Below are positions 63,862 to 64,000 of a stretch of DNA of 64,000 nucleotides, in pieces. Below the pieces are notes generated by a model. It was not told the DNA's origin and did no database searches. It worked only from the letters and a program-made list of their open reading frames with translations. Position 1 is the stretch's first letter, and every line of letters starts with the position of its first letter. The stretch is taken from assembly GCA_030686995.1 (NCBI GenBank), contig CM060695.1, forward strand, positions 96,934,871 through 96,998,870, written 5' to 3'. This stretch comes from Artemisia argyi. Taxonomy: Eukaryota; Streptophyta; Magnoliopsida; Asterales; Asteraceae. Both the position numbers and the translations under genes were made by a program.

Positions 63862-64000
63862 ATGAGTAATTCATTCAAAAATGACTACAAAGGAAAGTCT
63901 ATTGTTATTAATGAAGAACCTAATGATGAATGGGAAAATCCGTCATGTATTGACAATCAAGTCTTGAGAAACTATGTGTTAATGTGCTCATGGGATGGTC
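63862..64000 (+). CDS. 5' end of an unrecognised gene, cut by window end
   Basis: ATG 63862 opens 46 codons without stop: MSNSFKNDYKGKSIVINEEP, then NDEWENPSCIDNQVLRNYVL and MCSWDG. The composition looks like a real protein N-terminus. I recognise no family. The proper TATA spacing supports a transcription unit; it could be a host gene or an accessory ORF of a mobile element. Confidence 0.35.
   Translation, partial: MSNSFKNDYKGKSIVINEEPNDEWENPSCIDNQVLRNYVLMCSWDG

Overview
This is repeat-dominated nuclear DNA of a flowering plant. The retrotransposon proteins (Athila-type gag-protease, a Sirevirus/Maximus-type Copia, a Copia gag beginning MDDIQAVGSDTRPP) resemble, from memory, those abundant in Asteraceae, so a daisy-family genome is my best guess; no database was searched. 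I find no complete host gene. The window is a stack of nested LTR retrotransposons of both superfamilies, two solo LTRs, two MITE-like elements and a few host-gene fragments.

Layout, with working names. K (1-336): end of a Gypsy LTR. B (337-1246 and 9254-11494): Copia-like non-autonomous element with its 3' LTR, split by A. A (1247-9253): complete 8.0 kb Athila-like element, minus strand, 1408-bp LTRs, target duplication ACCAC, one intact 843-codon gag-protease ORF and no reverse transcriptase or integrase. D (11495-22811): decayed Copia with gag, protease, integrase, RT, RNase H and 3' LTR, split by E. E (13924-19362): Athila-like solo LTR that itself holds a hAT-like MITE and J (16050-18530), a Sirevirus solo LTR. 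22812-23586 and 34689-35087: one host segment with a valyl-tRNA synthetase exon, split by H (23587-34688), a Gypsy element with 2.98-kb LTRs, target duplication CAATC and a degenerate interior. F (from 35088 to at least 62547): Sirevirus, plus strand, same LTR family as J. F is split by C (38207-59265), an Athila-like element with target duplication ACCGC that encodes two protease-like domains and an ATHILA-ORF1-like protein but no gag, RT or integrase. C is split by G (41449-52887), a decayed Copia full of polypurine-tract-like motifs, target duplication CTCAC. 62548-64000 is unrecognised; it ends with a TATA box and an open reading frame that leaves the window.

At least six insertions are nested, three levels deep in F > C > G and D > E > J. 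A, C, G and H lack a working polymerase yet have LTR pairs about 95 to 99 percent identical by eye, so they probably moved using enzymes supplied by relatives.

The most interesting signals are non-coding and shared between elements whose LTRs do not align. (1) U5 of A, and less clearly C and E, holds a sequence like the 5' half of tRNA-Asp, about 80 bases in from the LTR end, beside a PBS for the 3' end of the same tRNA. (2) A hairpin with a conserved purine loop and a freely changing but always complementary stem lies just 5' of the polypurine tract in A, C and H, and again at a second internal tract in A and C. (3) Between those two tracts A and C share a conserved block with a UUCG-loop hairpin whose stem covaries and which has an overlapping alternative pairing. 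(4) Each family carries its own short dispersed word (TGACGCCGTCA, CCGGCGTAC, GGGTTCCGCC, GCCAGCAGCGC, TACTATTCAYC), in four of five families next to the LTR TATA box and repeated inside the element. (5) The gag-protease proteins of A and C end in a shared domain (NPF...GDGxWH...DPxG) that I cannot assign.
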